Below are positions 1 through 6,602 of a stretch of DNA of 8,635 nt, piece by piece. The stretch spans positions 1 to 8,635 of the forward strand of contig JALSGI010000843.1 of assembly GCA_026982835.1 (NCBI GenBank), given 5' to 3'. Made by a program: the position numbers and the translations under genes. Under the pieces are notes generated by a model. The model saw nothing but the letters and a program-made list of their open reading frames with translations, had not been told where the DNA came from and ran no database searches. Each line of letters starts with the position of its first letter. Positions within the stretch are counted from its first letter, which is position 1. The stretch comes from Planctomycetota bacterium (GTDB taxonomy: Bacteria; Planctomycetota; Planctomycetia; Pirellulales; S012-138).

Positions 1-234
1 TGGCCCGGGGCGATGAGCGTGGTGGTCTTCGGCGGCGGGGTGCGCACCGGCCAGGTGATCGGCTCCACCACCCCCAAGGGCGAACGCCCCAAAGACCGAC
101 CCCTTACGCCCAACGATCTTTGGGCCATGGTGTATCGCCACCTGGGCATCGACCCCAAGCGGCACTTCGTGGACTTTACCGGCCGCCCGATGCCCATTCT
201 CCCCTACGGCGAGCCGATCCGCGAGTTGTTGTAA
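1..234 (+). CDS. DUF1501 family protein, C-terminal end (5' truncated)
   Basis: This is the final 77 codons of a gene that begins left of the window. The frame is open from base 1 (W-P-G-A-M-S-V-V...) and ends at TAA 232-234. The tail carries landmarks I associate with DUF1501 C-termini: a Gly-rich turn followed by TGQVIGST, then an RPLTPNDL segment, a YRHLGID motif, and a terminal GRPMPILPYGEPIREL. DUF1501 proteins are exported, often through Tat, have an alkaline-phosphatase/sulfatase-like fold, and in Planctomycetes usually follow a DUF1549/DUF1553 gene. Their substrate is not established. The Met at base 13 lies inside the conserved tail and is not a start. The gene is convergent with the WD40 gene and is separated from it by 68 bases holding terminator hairpins. 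The family call is strong; no catalytic residues are visible in this fragment. Confidence 0.9.
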   Translation, partial: WPGAMSVVVFGGGVRTGQVIGSTTPKGERPKDRPLTPNDLWAMVYRHLGIDPKRHFVDFTGRPMPILPYGEPIRELL

Positions 235-239
235 GAGAA

Positions 240-274
240 CCGGCACGGGCCGTTGCACAGAGGCAACGTGCCGG
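240..274 (-). terminator. Bulged hairpin after the WD40 gene, distal terminator arm for the minus strand
   Basis: CCGGCAC (240-246) pairs with GTGCCGG (268-274), and an inner stem GTTGC (252-256) pairs with GCAAC (263-267) around a 6-base loop. A 5-base bulge (247-251) lies on one side, for 12 base pairs in all. Read on the minus strand it is followed by TTCTCTT, a moderate U-rich tail. It would therefore stop transcripts coming out of the WD40 gene. The tail is imperfect, so termination is inferred. Confidence 0.55.
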
Positions 275-309
275 AAAGCCGGCCAGCAGAACAACCGGCT
301 TTCTATTTT
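274..309 (+). terminator. Rho-independent terminator of the DUF1501 gene
   Basis: GAAAGCCGG (274-282) pairs perfectly over 9 bases with CCGGCTTTC (295-303) around a 12-base loop, followed on the plus strand by TATTTT (304-309). It begins 40 bases after the DUF1501 stop codon and has the classical stem plus U-run form. The right arm touches the opposing WD40 gene, whose TAG stop occupies 303-305 on the minus strand. Confidence 0.7.
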
Positions 310-3308
310 GCAGGGGTCGAGGGGGGCGGGGCAAGCGTGCGCAGCAGCTGATACCGGCCGTCGAACACCCACACCGAGCCGTCCTGGCCCCCGGCGACGA
401 TCAGTTGCCCGTTGGGCGTGGCGTCCACGGTGTAGATGAAATCGCTTCCGGCCCCCAGTACGCGGATGTTGCCGCCGTTGTCCGTGTTGCGGAACAGCAA
501 CTGGGCACTGCCTGCAGAGGCCACCACTGCCGAACTGACGCCCAGGAAGGTGATGTCCGTTAGCTGCTTGCCGGCGATGTTGTTGATCGAGCGGCGTTGC
601 TCGTTTCGGGGAACGTCCCACACCTTGATCGCCATGTCCGCCCCGCAGGTGGCCAGCACCTCCCCATCGTAGCGCCAGGCCACGCCCTGCACGTGATGGG
701 TGTGGCCCTCGAAGCGGCGGTACTCCTTGCCTTCGGGCAGCTTGAACACCCGGGCGAACTTGTCCGCCCCGGCCGTGGCGATCATGTCCCCCCGGGGGGA
801 GAAGGCCACGGAGAAGATGGTGTCGGTGTGGGCTTCGGGCAGGTCGAGCACCACGCTGCCGTTTTCCACGTTGTAGATGCGCAACTGGCCGCTGCGGGAA
901 GGCTCACCGGAGCCGGTAGCCAGCAACTTGCCGTCGGGGCTGAAGTCCAGGGCCAGCACCCGGTCGGCCAGCCCTTCCAGCCGCCGCACCAGCGACCACT
1001 GCGGCAGGGGACGACTGACGGCCACCGTTCCGTCGGCCGAGGCCGTAAGCAGCTCTCCGCCGGGCAGGAAAGCGGCAAACACCACCGCCTGCTTGTGCGG
1101 GGTGAAGACGCAGACCACCGAAGCGGTCTGCCCGTCAAACACGTACACGGCACCCTGCTGGTCGGCCGCGGCCAGCCACGCCCCATCGGCACTGAAGGCC
1201 AGGGCGGCAAGGGGCACCGCCTGGCCGCGCTTCTTGTTCAGTTCGGCGATGCGGGCCTCGGCTTCCTTTTGCCGCTGTTGCCAGGATTTAAGCTGCGATT
1301 CGTACTGGGGAATCCGCTCCTGGACTTGCTTGAGGTCTTTTTGAGCCAGCTCCAGCCGCTGTTTGGCCGAGGCCAACGCCACGTCGGCTTCCATGAAGGC
1401 CTTGCGGGCATCGGCCAGCGGCTTGTCGGTGGCCTTGAGTTTCTTGTCGGCATCCTGGAGTTTGCGTTGGGCCTGCTGGAGTGCTTTTTCGGCCTCCTGC
1501 TTGGCTTTTTTCAGGTTGGCGTCGTCTTTCTTCTTGGCCAGTTCGGCGTTTGCCTGGTCCAGTTTCTTTTTCAGCTGGGTGACTTCCTTGTCGGCCTGGG
1601 CCAGCAGTTTTTCCGCTTCGGCCCGCTGGGCCTCTACTTTCTTCAGGGCATCCTGTTTTTCCTTGAAGGTCTTTTCGGCCTGGGCCAGCTCTTCCTGGGC
1701 CTTTTTGGCGGCCTGTTGGCGGTTGGGCAGGTCTTTCTTGGCCGCTTGCAGCCGCCCGTTGAACAGCCCGGCCATCTGCCGGGCGATGTTCCGCTGCACT
1801 TCCACCTGCGCCAGTTGCAGGGCCAGCCGCGGATCGCCTCGCAGCTCGGCCAGGCGGCGGCCGTTGCCGCCGTCCCACAGCCGCAGGAAACCGGAGGCAT
1901 CGGCGGTAGCCCAGCCAGATCCGTCCGGATTGCTGGCCACGGCCAGCACATTGCTGCTGTGGTTGAGCGAGCGCAAACGGCCCCCGTTGGACGTGTTCCA
2001 CAAGGCTACCACACGATCGGCCGACCCGGAGAGCAGCTGCTGGGCGACGTTTCCTCGACGCACCAGCACCCCCACGGCTCCCCCGTGCTGCAGCGAGCGC
2101 ACCAGTTCCAGTTTCCAGGGTTGATGGGGCTGCGGGGGCTTGTTCTCTTGTTTGGCTTTGTCGTCCTTCTTGGCGTCTTTCTCTTCCTTCTTGGGCGGGG
2201 GATTGGGCACCACGCGCCAGAGATGGATCTTGTTGTCATCGCCGCCGCTGGCCAGAAGCGAGTCGCCCTCCACCCAGGCCAAGGCCAAAGCCTTGTGCGG
2301 CAGGGGGAGCCGGGCCTGGAGTTTCCCTTCGGGCAGCGACCACAGGTACAAGTGCTTCGTTTCATCGGCCACATAGAGCCGCTTGGTGTCCTTGGCCAGC
2401 TCCAGGGCCGTGACCTTCCCCTGGTGTCCCGAGAGGGCCTTCAGCTGCTTGCCCGAGGCCACGTCCCACAGGATCACCCGGTTCTCCACGGCCGTAAACA
2501 GCAGTTTCCCTTCCGGGTGCAGCAGCGCGGCGGCCACCGGCCCGCCAGCCTGGAAGGAGCGAAGCACCTGGGGGTCCTGCCGCTGCCAGAGCTTGACTAC
2601 CTGGTAGCCGCCGGTGGCCAGCAGCCGCCCGTCGGGGCTGAAAGCCACGGACTGGACCAGGTCCAGGTGGGCCACGCCGGGTTGCTTGTAGATGCCGGAT
2701 TTGAGCAGTTCCGGGTCGGTCAGTCGGCCCAACTCGCGGCCGCTGCGGGCGTGGTAGAGAAACACCTGGTTGGCCCGCGAGGCCACCAGAAAACGCCCGT
2801 CGTCGCTGATACTTACCGCATAGACCGGGTTGATCCCGGGGGGGAGCGGCTGCCAGGCGATATTTTTGGCCGAGGAGACGGTGCCGGTGGCCCCCTGGTC
2901 GATCCACAGCTTGATCAGGCCCAGCTCCTGCGGGGTGAGGTTGCGGGCGGCCACGTCGTTGTCTTCCGGGGGCATGAAGGGTTCTTCCAGGTGGGCGGCC
3001 ACCTTGAGCAGCAGGCTTTCGGCGCTTTTTCCGGGCACGACGGCCGGGCCGGAATCGCCCCCCTTGCGGATCGCCTCGGGGGTTTCCAGCACCAGTTCCG
3101 CTTCCGCCTCGGTGGCGTTGTGGCAGGCGGTGCAGTTTTTATTGAGGATGGGCAGGATTTCCTTCTCGAAATCCACCTTGGTGTCGCGCTTGATCGGGGC
3201 GATGGCAATGGGCTTTTCTTCTGCCTCGGCCGGCAAGGGGGGATGAGAGAGGATCCCGCTTGCGGCCACCATCCCCAGCACAAACCACCAACGCATGCGA
3301 CCCTTCAT
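303..3308 (-). CDS. Secreted WD40 double-propeller protein with N-terminal c-type haem motif and central coiled coil
   Basis: The product is 1001 residues. A signal peptide (about 1-29: basic MKGRMR, hydrophobic WWFVLGMVAASGIL, AEA-like cleavage site) is followed by a PSCyt1-like haem segment with CTACH at 59-63 and FMPPED at 111-116, whose Met112 is a candidate distal haem ligand. I count seven WD40-like repeats at about 161-490 and seven more at about 697-990, each with FSPDG-type and VxLWD-type landmarks. Between them, about 497-694 is a Lys/Glu/Ala/Gln coiled coil. A Lys/Pro-rich charged linker (368-398) interrupts repeat five. The start at 3308 is chosen because GAGGT lies 7 bases upstream and the signal peptide begins there; the in-frame ATG at 3359 would add 17 polar residues and lacks a well-placed Shine-Dalgarno. 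Such PSCyt1-WD40 proteins are known in Planctomycetes, with no proven function. A periplasmic or surface scaffold with a redox centre is inference. Confidence 0.9.
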   Translation of the reverse strand: MKGRMRWWFVLGMVAASGILSHPPLPAEAEEKPIAIAPIKRDTKVDFEKEILPILNKNCTACHNATEAEAELVLETPEAIRKGGDSGPAVVPGKSAESLLLKVAAHLEEPFMPPEDNDVAARNLTPQELGLIKLWIDQGATGTVSSAKNIAWQPLPPGINPVYAVSISDDGRFLVASRANQVFLYHARSGRELGRLTDPELLKSGIYKQPGVAHLDLVQSVAFSPDGRLLATGGYQVVKLWQRQDPQVLRSFQAGGPVAAALLHPEGKLLFTAVENRVILWDVASGKQLKALSGHQGKVTALELAKDTKRLYVADETKHLYLWSLPEGKLQARLPLPHKALALAWVEGDSLLASGGDDNKIHLWRVVPNPPPKKEEKDAKKDDKAKQENKPPQPHQPWKLELVRSLQHGGAVGVLVRRGNVAQQLLSGSADRVVALWNTSNGGRLRSLNHSSNVLAVASNPDGSGWATADASGFLRLWDGGNGRRLAELRGDPRLALQLAQVEVQRNIARQMAGLFNGRLQAAKKDLPNRQQAAKKAQEELAQAEKTFKEKQDALKKVEAQRAEAEKLLAQADKEVTQLKKKLDQANAELAKKKDDANLKKAKQEAEKALQQAQRKLQDADKKLKATDKPLADARKAFMEADVALASAKQRLELAQKDLKQVQERIPQYESQLKSWQQRQKEAEARIAELNKKRGQAVPLAALAFSADGAWLAAADQQGAVYVFDGQTASVVCVFTPHKQAVVFAAFLPGGELLTASADGTVAVSRPLPQWSLVRRLEGLADRVLALDFSPDGKLLATGSGEPSRSGQLRIYNVENGSVVLDLPEAHTDTIFSVAFSPRGDMIATAGADKFARVFKLPEGKEYRRFEGHTHHVQGVAWRYDGEVLATCGADMAIKVWDVPRNEQRRSINNIAGKQLTDITFLGVSSAVVASAGSAQLLFRNTDNGGNIRVLGAGSDFIYTVDATPNGQLIVAGGQDGSVWVFDGRYQLLRTLAPPPSTPAK

Positions 3309-3315
3309 GGCTTGG

Positions 3316-3320
3316 ACCTC
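3316..3320 (-). promoter_or_regulatory. Ribosome binding site deciding the WD40 gene start
   Basis: GAGGT on the minus strand sits 7 bases before ATG 3306-3308. The longer alternative ATG at 3357-3359 has only an AAGGA about 15 bases upstream, which is too far. This favours the shorter product, which starts directly with a signal peptide. Confidence 0.65.
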
Positions 3321-3404
3321 GTCTGCCGGAATCTCAATAGCGGTTTTTCGTGTTCGCATTTAGAAACGCAGCCGTCCTTGCCTCACGACGGCCAGGGGAT
3401 CGGC

Positions 3405-6263
3405 TTACTTTTTCTTCTCCGGGGCCTTGGTCACTTCCAGCGGAAATTGTTCCTGGTACTGCAGCGTCCCGTTGGGCGTGGCCACGCGCAGCGTGACCGT
3501 CACCGTGTGCTTGCCCACCGGGGCGTTGCCCCCGGCCTGGATGGGGAGTTTTTGTTCGGTCTGGTTGGGCTGGAAGGTAAGGTTGCGCAGTTGCACCCCG
3601 CCGGGGGGCCGGAACTGCAGGTCCACCCGCCCGGTAAAGCCGTAGAGCCGCTGGATCTTGATCACCGTCTCGGCCTTCTGACCCTGCTGGACCTTGGCCG
3701 GCGAGTAGCTGGTCTTTACCGGGGTGGGGGCGACCTCGAACACAATCGGCGGCACGGGCACGTAGAAGTTGAAGTCCCGCTCCCGGGCGTTGCGCTGCTG
3801 GGCGCTCAGGGTCCGCTTGAGCTGGTTGACGGCTTGCTGGGCCGCCTTGACCTGGTTGGAAAGCCCCTGTTGCTTTTGCTTGAGCTGGTTGAGTTGCTGA
3901 TCTACCTGGGCTTTCTGTTTTTTGAGATTTTCGTCCTTGTTGTTTTTGGCGATTTGCTGCTGGAGTTGTTTTTGTTTGTTGGTCAGTTGCTGAATTTCCG
4001 TATTGAGTTTTTTCAGTTCCTCGTTCCAGGCGGCGATCTTCTTTTCGGCAAACGCGATCCGTTTTTGAGTCTCCTCCACCAGATCGGTCTTGATGGTCGT
4101 CTTGATACGCGTGTTGGCAAACAGCACCAACGTATAGCGACCCGTGGGCGTGTTGATCGGCAGGTCCACCCGCACTTTGCCTTCGTTTTTATTGTTGGGG
4201 ATGTTGGCCGCAGGGATGCGGAACTGGGGCGGGGCACCATAGACTCCGGGTTGGAGGGTGAGGGTTTGGGAGGCTTTTTTGCGCCACTGGACTTTGACGG
4301 GCACTTCCACCCGCGCCCCGCGGTAGAGCTGGTACTTGGACTGTGGCACCGAGACCTGCACCGGAGCCTTCTGATCGGCAAGCACCGCCAGGGTCACCTG
4401 GCTGCTCAGGCGGCAGACGGCGGCGGTGTTTTGCTGCGGGGAGCGCCACACCAGCGTGGCGGGTCGCCCGGAACGCACCACTTCGCGGTCGCCGATGCGG
4501 GCCTTGGCCACCACCTGCACCGCCCCTTGCCACGGCTTGGCGTCTTCGCCGGAGATGAACACCAGTTGCGCCCGGCTTTGAGCCGGCCCGAGCACCACTT
4601 CCGGGCAACGCACCCCCGGGGGCAAACCTTGCACCGTCACGGTGATCTCCCCGGCGAACCCGTCCTGGCGGGGGGTAAACACCTCCAGCACTTCGGTGTC
4701 GCCGGGGCGCAGTTGCAGGTTCCAGCGGTCGTTGAAGTCGCGGTTCAAGGTGGGATAGCGGGGCAGCAGCAGCACGCGGAAATCGGGCTGGGCCGGGCGG
4801 ATGGCCACGCGGTAGATCAAACGCGGATTACCCCCCCGGAAGTACAAATCCCGCACCAGCAGCCGGTAGGTGCCCGTGGCCGGAACCTGGAACCGATAGA
4901 CCGGATCGTCGCTCAGCAGGGGCATGAACCGCGTATCGGATGCCACGCGGAAGTCGTCCACTTCGGCCAGCATCCGCACCTGTTCCTTGCCGTCTTTGGT
5001 CTTGGTCACCTGCTGGAGCATCAGGTACAGGTCCGAGCCCAGCCCCTGCCGCTGGCTCAGCCCCTCGATGTAGTACACCTCCCCGGCGTTGGCCTGGAAG
5101 GTGAACCAGTCCATGTCCCGCGCCCGCTGGAACTGGCCCACCAGCTCGCATGGCACCTGCACCTTCTGCGCCCCGGCGGCCTGGTCGTTGGGTTCTTTTT
5201 CCATGATCACCGGGGCGGAGGCCAGGCCGATGCGCACCGGGTTGGAAGCACCCTGGGGGGTGGTCAACTGGTACCAGAAGAAATCGACCGAGCCGGCCAG
5301 GGGGCGGACGGCCTGGCGAGGGGCCAGTTTTTCGACTTCTTCCCGGCTGGGAGCCTGGACGGTCACCGTGAGCTTTTGCAAGCTGCGGCCGCGGTACTTG
5401 ATGCCGGCGTCTTGCCCGCCGGGCAGGTTGCGCCCGAAGAGAGTCACTTGCGCCTTCTGACCCGGCGGCACGGCCGGAGGGAGCACGAAATCGATGTACG
5501 GGGCCGAGGATATCTTCAACCGGTAGAAATACGTGGTTCCTCCGCCGTAGGTGAAGTCGTAGAGCTTGACGTAGTATTCCCCGTCGGCCGGGATGACCAG
5601 GTCCACCAGCGGGTCCAGGTCGTTGGTGTCGCGGTCGAAGGCCAGCTCGCGGCCCTGGCTGTCGGTCACCAGCAGCGTGCCGTCGGCAACCGAGTCGATC
5701 CGCCGGGCCCACAGGTCGATCAGGAGCCGCTGCCCCTTTTTGGCCTGGAACTTGAACCAGTCCACGTCGGTGCCGCCGTTGAGCTGCCCGTTGATCACCA
5801 CCGGCACCGGGACCGGCATGGCCTGCTCGCGCAGGGAGTTGGCCTCTTTTTCGTTCAGCTCCTCCAGGGAGTCCACCTGGAACAGCCGCGGGTTGGAAAG
5901 CCCGTAGCGGCCCACCACCTGCACCTCGTACACGCCCGGAGGCACGTTCGGGGCGATGGTCACTTTGAAGCGGCCCGGCACCACTTGGGGGCCATCTTCC
6001 CAGGGCTGGGGGGGCCGGGTGACCGGTTCGCCCTTGATTCCCGGGTGCGTGAATCGCAAGGCGGTGGCCCCTTCCAGGTCCTCGCCCGCCACGGAAACCT
6101 CCAGCGAACTGCCCGCCTTCCCACCCGGGGGAAAGACCGATTGCAGCCGGGCGCCGGGCAGGTCTTGGGCCCGGGTTGGGGCCAAGGGGATCGTGGCCAC
6201 AGCGGCCAGCAGGAGCACGGGCAGCAGGGAACGCGTCACGCAACCAGGCAGAGACTTACGCAT
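3405..6263 (-). CDS. Secreted PPC-domain / Ig-like multidomain protein with coiled-coil insertion
   Basis: The product is 952 residues. A signal peptide (1-32: MRKS, hydrophobic LLPVLLLAAVATIPLA, cleavage near TRA/QD) precedes about 35-130, an IPT/TIG-like module (VFPPGGKAGS, FTHPGI). Next is a bacterial pre-peptidase C-terminal (PPC) domain at about 140-250 (NGQLNGGTDVDWFKFQAKKG, then GEYYVKLYD), a second IPT-like module at about 255-350, and a second PPC domain at about 355-490 (EKEPND, DMDWFTFQA, GTYRLLVRD). Residues 490-720 are Ig-like beta-rich sequence, 728-827 a Lys/Gln/Asn coiled coil, and 830-943 a last beta-sandwich. PPC domains are secreted beta-sandwich modules; no peptidase or other enzyme motif is seen, so a structural or binding role is inferred. 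It lies 96 bases upstream of the WD40 gene, probably co-transcribed. The start at 6263 is fixed by AAGGAG 7 bases upstream and by the signal peptide; a GTG at 6320 would add 19 residues. Confidence 0.9.
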   Translation of the reverse strand: MRKSLPGCVTRSLLPVLLLAAVATIPLAPTRAQDLPGARLQSVFPPGGKAGSSLEVSVAGEDLEGATALRFTHPGIKGEPVTRPPQPWEDGPQVVPGRFKVTIAPNVPPGVYEVQVVGRYGLSNPRLFQVDSLEELNEKEANSLREQAMPVPVPVVINGQLNGGTDVDWFKFQAKKGQRLLIDLWARRIDSVADGTLLVTDSQGRELAFDRDTNDLDPLVDLVIPADGEYYVKLYDFTYGGGTTYFYRLKISSAPYIDFVLPPAVPPGQKAQVTLFGRNLPGGQDAGIKYRGRSLQKLTVTVQAPSREEVEKLAPRQAVRPLAGSVDFFWYQLTTPQGASNPVRIGLASAPVIMEKEPNDQAAGAQKVQVPCELVGQFQRARDMDWFTFQANAGEVYYIEGLSQRQGLGSDLYLMLQQVTKTKDGKEQVRMLAEVDDFRVASDTRFMPLLSDDPVYRFQVPATGTYRLLVRDLYFRGGNPRLIYRVAIRPAQPDFRVLLLPRYPTLNRDFNDRWNLQLRPGDTEVLEVFTPRQDGFAGEITVTVQGLPPGVRCPEVVLGPAQSRAQLVFISGEDAKPWQGAVQVVAKARIGDREVVRSGRPATLVWRSPQQNTAAVCRLSSQVTLAVLADQKAPVQVSVPQSKYQLYRGARVEVPVKVQWRKKASQTLTLQPGVYGAPPQFRIPAANIPNNKNEGKVRVDLPINTPTGRYTLVLFANTRIKTTIKTDLVEETQKRIAFAEKKIAAWNEELKKLNTEIQQLTNKQKQLQQQIAKNNKDENLKKQKAQVDQQLNQLKQKQQGLSNQVKAAQQAVNQLKRTLSAQQRNARERDFNFYVPVPPIVFEVAPTPVKTSYSPAKVQQGQKAETVIKIQRLYGFTGRVDLQFRPPGGVQLRNLTFQPNQTEQKLPIQAGGNAPVGKHTVTVTLRVATPNGTLQYQEQFPLEVTKAPEKKK

Positions 6264-6270
6264 GGGGTGA

Positions 6271-6276
6271 CTCCTT
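6271..6276 (-). promoter_or_regulatory. Ribosome binding site deciding the PPC gene start
   Basis: AAGGAG on the minus strand lies 7 bases before ATG 6261-6263. It supports this ATG over the in-frame GTG at 6318-6320, because the product then begins with a clean signal peptide. Confidence 0.75.
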
Positions 6277-6415
6277 GATACGACCCCAAGGGGTTGCAGG
6301 GAAACCGGCACCGGGATCACTTTCCCCGGCAGCAGGCAGGCAACAGCGCTTTGGTAGGACGTCCTGGCAGGTCCTTAGCCTCCCGCCGCAGGGGCGGAAG
6401 ACAAATCCAGTTTAA

Positions 6416-6433
6416 TCGGACCTCCTTGTCCGA
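6416..6433 (-). promoter_or_regulatory. Inverted repeat upstream of the PPC gene with AAGGAGGT in its centre (possible operator or leader element)
   Basis: TCGGAC and GTCCGA are perfect 6-base arms around a 6-base loop. On the minus strand the loop and first arm bases read AAGGAGGT, an 8-base complement to the usual 16S rRNA 3' end. It lies about 150 bases upstream of the PPC start. No ATG, GTG or TTG follows within a normal 5-10 bases; a CTG follows after 9 bases but opens only an 11-codon frame. It could be a dyad operator, a leader regulatory hairpin, the remnant of a lost gene's ribosome binding site, or chance. Confidence 0.25.
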
Positions 6434-6551
6434 CCAAATGTTTTCCGGCATTCGTTGCCAGGGAGGAGGGCTCCGTGGAGCTATTGACCCGGCACGGGAG
6501 TGTGTTTCGCCGGAAAATTCTCTCTGTGCGGGGAAGGCTCACGCCGATCGC

Positions 6552-6594
6552 TTCCGCGCACCGGACAGGCCGCGCCGGGCCCCGGTTCGCGGAA
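6552..6594 (-). terminator. Strong bulged hairpin directly after the DUF1549/DUF1553 gene
   Basis: Arms 6552-6564 and 6582-6594 pair at 12 of 13 positions. A further GGCC/GGCC stem (6568-6571 with 6578-6581) extends it after a 3-base bulge, leaving a 6-base loop. It starts 8 bases past the TAG stop (6603-6605) on the minus strand. No U-run follows directly; the nearest TTTT is about 35 bases further on. It may be a terminator of non-canonical type or an mRNA 3'-end stabiliser. Confidence 0.45.
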
Positions 6595-6602
6595 TGGCCC
6601 CC

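Larger units (their letters stand above)
6264..6602. other. 339-base intergenic region between the DUF1549/DUF1553 gene and the PPC gene
   Basis: No convincing gene is present. Reading right to left (minus strand), it holds a strong hairpin just after the DUF1549/DUF1553 stop (6552-6594), an 18-base inverted repeat with a perfect Shine-Dalgarno-like core (6416-6433), a 10-base palindrome AGGACGTCCT (6356-6365), a 6-base stem GGGAAA/TTTCCC (6299-6304 with 6321-6326), and the PPC ribosome binding site. A likely reading is a transcription end followed by the promoter and leader of the PPC-WD40 unit. No convincing -35/-10 pair could be fixed; planctomycete promoters are poorly defined. A DUF1501 gene, which often sits at this point in such clusters, is absent. 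Confidence 0.5.

Noticed and set aside
1227..1820. Repeated short DNA words (such as GGCCTGGGCCAGC) in the WD40 coiled-coil segment, considered as a repeat array.
   Set aside because: Spacing is irregular and the words reflect repeated Ala-Gln-Ala-Glu coding in the coiled coil, not a CRISPR or tandem repeat element.
3309..3359. A 17-residue N-terminal extension of the WD40 protein from ATG 3359.
   Set aside because: It lacks a well-placed Shine-Dalgarno and would put a polar stretch ahead of a good signal peptide, whereas the ATG at 3308 has GAGGT at 7 bases.
3371..3392. A hairpin GCCGTC/GACGGC with a 10-base loop between the PPC and WD40 genes.
   Set aside because: It has only six base pairs, a large loop and no U-run, too weak to call a terminator between two genes that look co-transcribed.
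597..6278. An open plus-strand frame of 1893 codons running antisense across the WD40 and PPC genes.
   Set aside because: It is in exact codon register with both minus-strand genes, so its stops could only come from TTA, CTA or TCA codons in them, which GC-rich genes avoid. Its translation is low-complexity Gly/Leu/His/Gln-rich with no domain, while the minus-strand products have clear signal peptides and domains.
6264..6320. A 19-residue N-terminal extension of the PPC protein from GTG 6320.
   Set aside because: ATG 6263 has AAGGAG at 7 bases and begins the signal peptide directly.
6356..6365. The perfect 10-base palindrome AGGACGTCCT upstream of the PPC gene.
   Set aside because: It is too short in a GC-rich region to call an operator without a second copy or conservation; it is recorded only within the intergenic entry.
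6317..6451. A 44-codon minus-strand frame (ATG at 6451, TGA at 6317-6319) in the gap upstream of the PPC gene.
   Set aside because: No ribosome binding site lies close to the ATG, the product (MPENIWSDKEV...) is not recognisable, and it sits on the inverted repeat that may be regulatory. Conservation in relatives would be needed to revive it.
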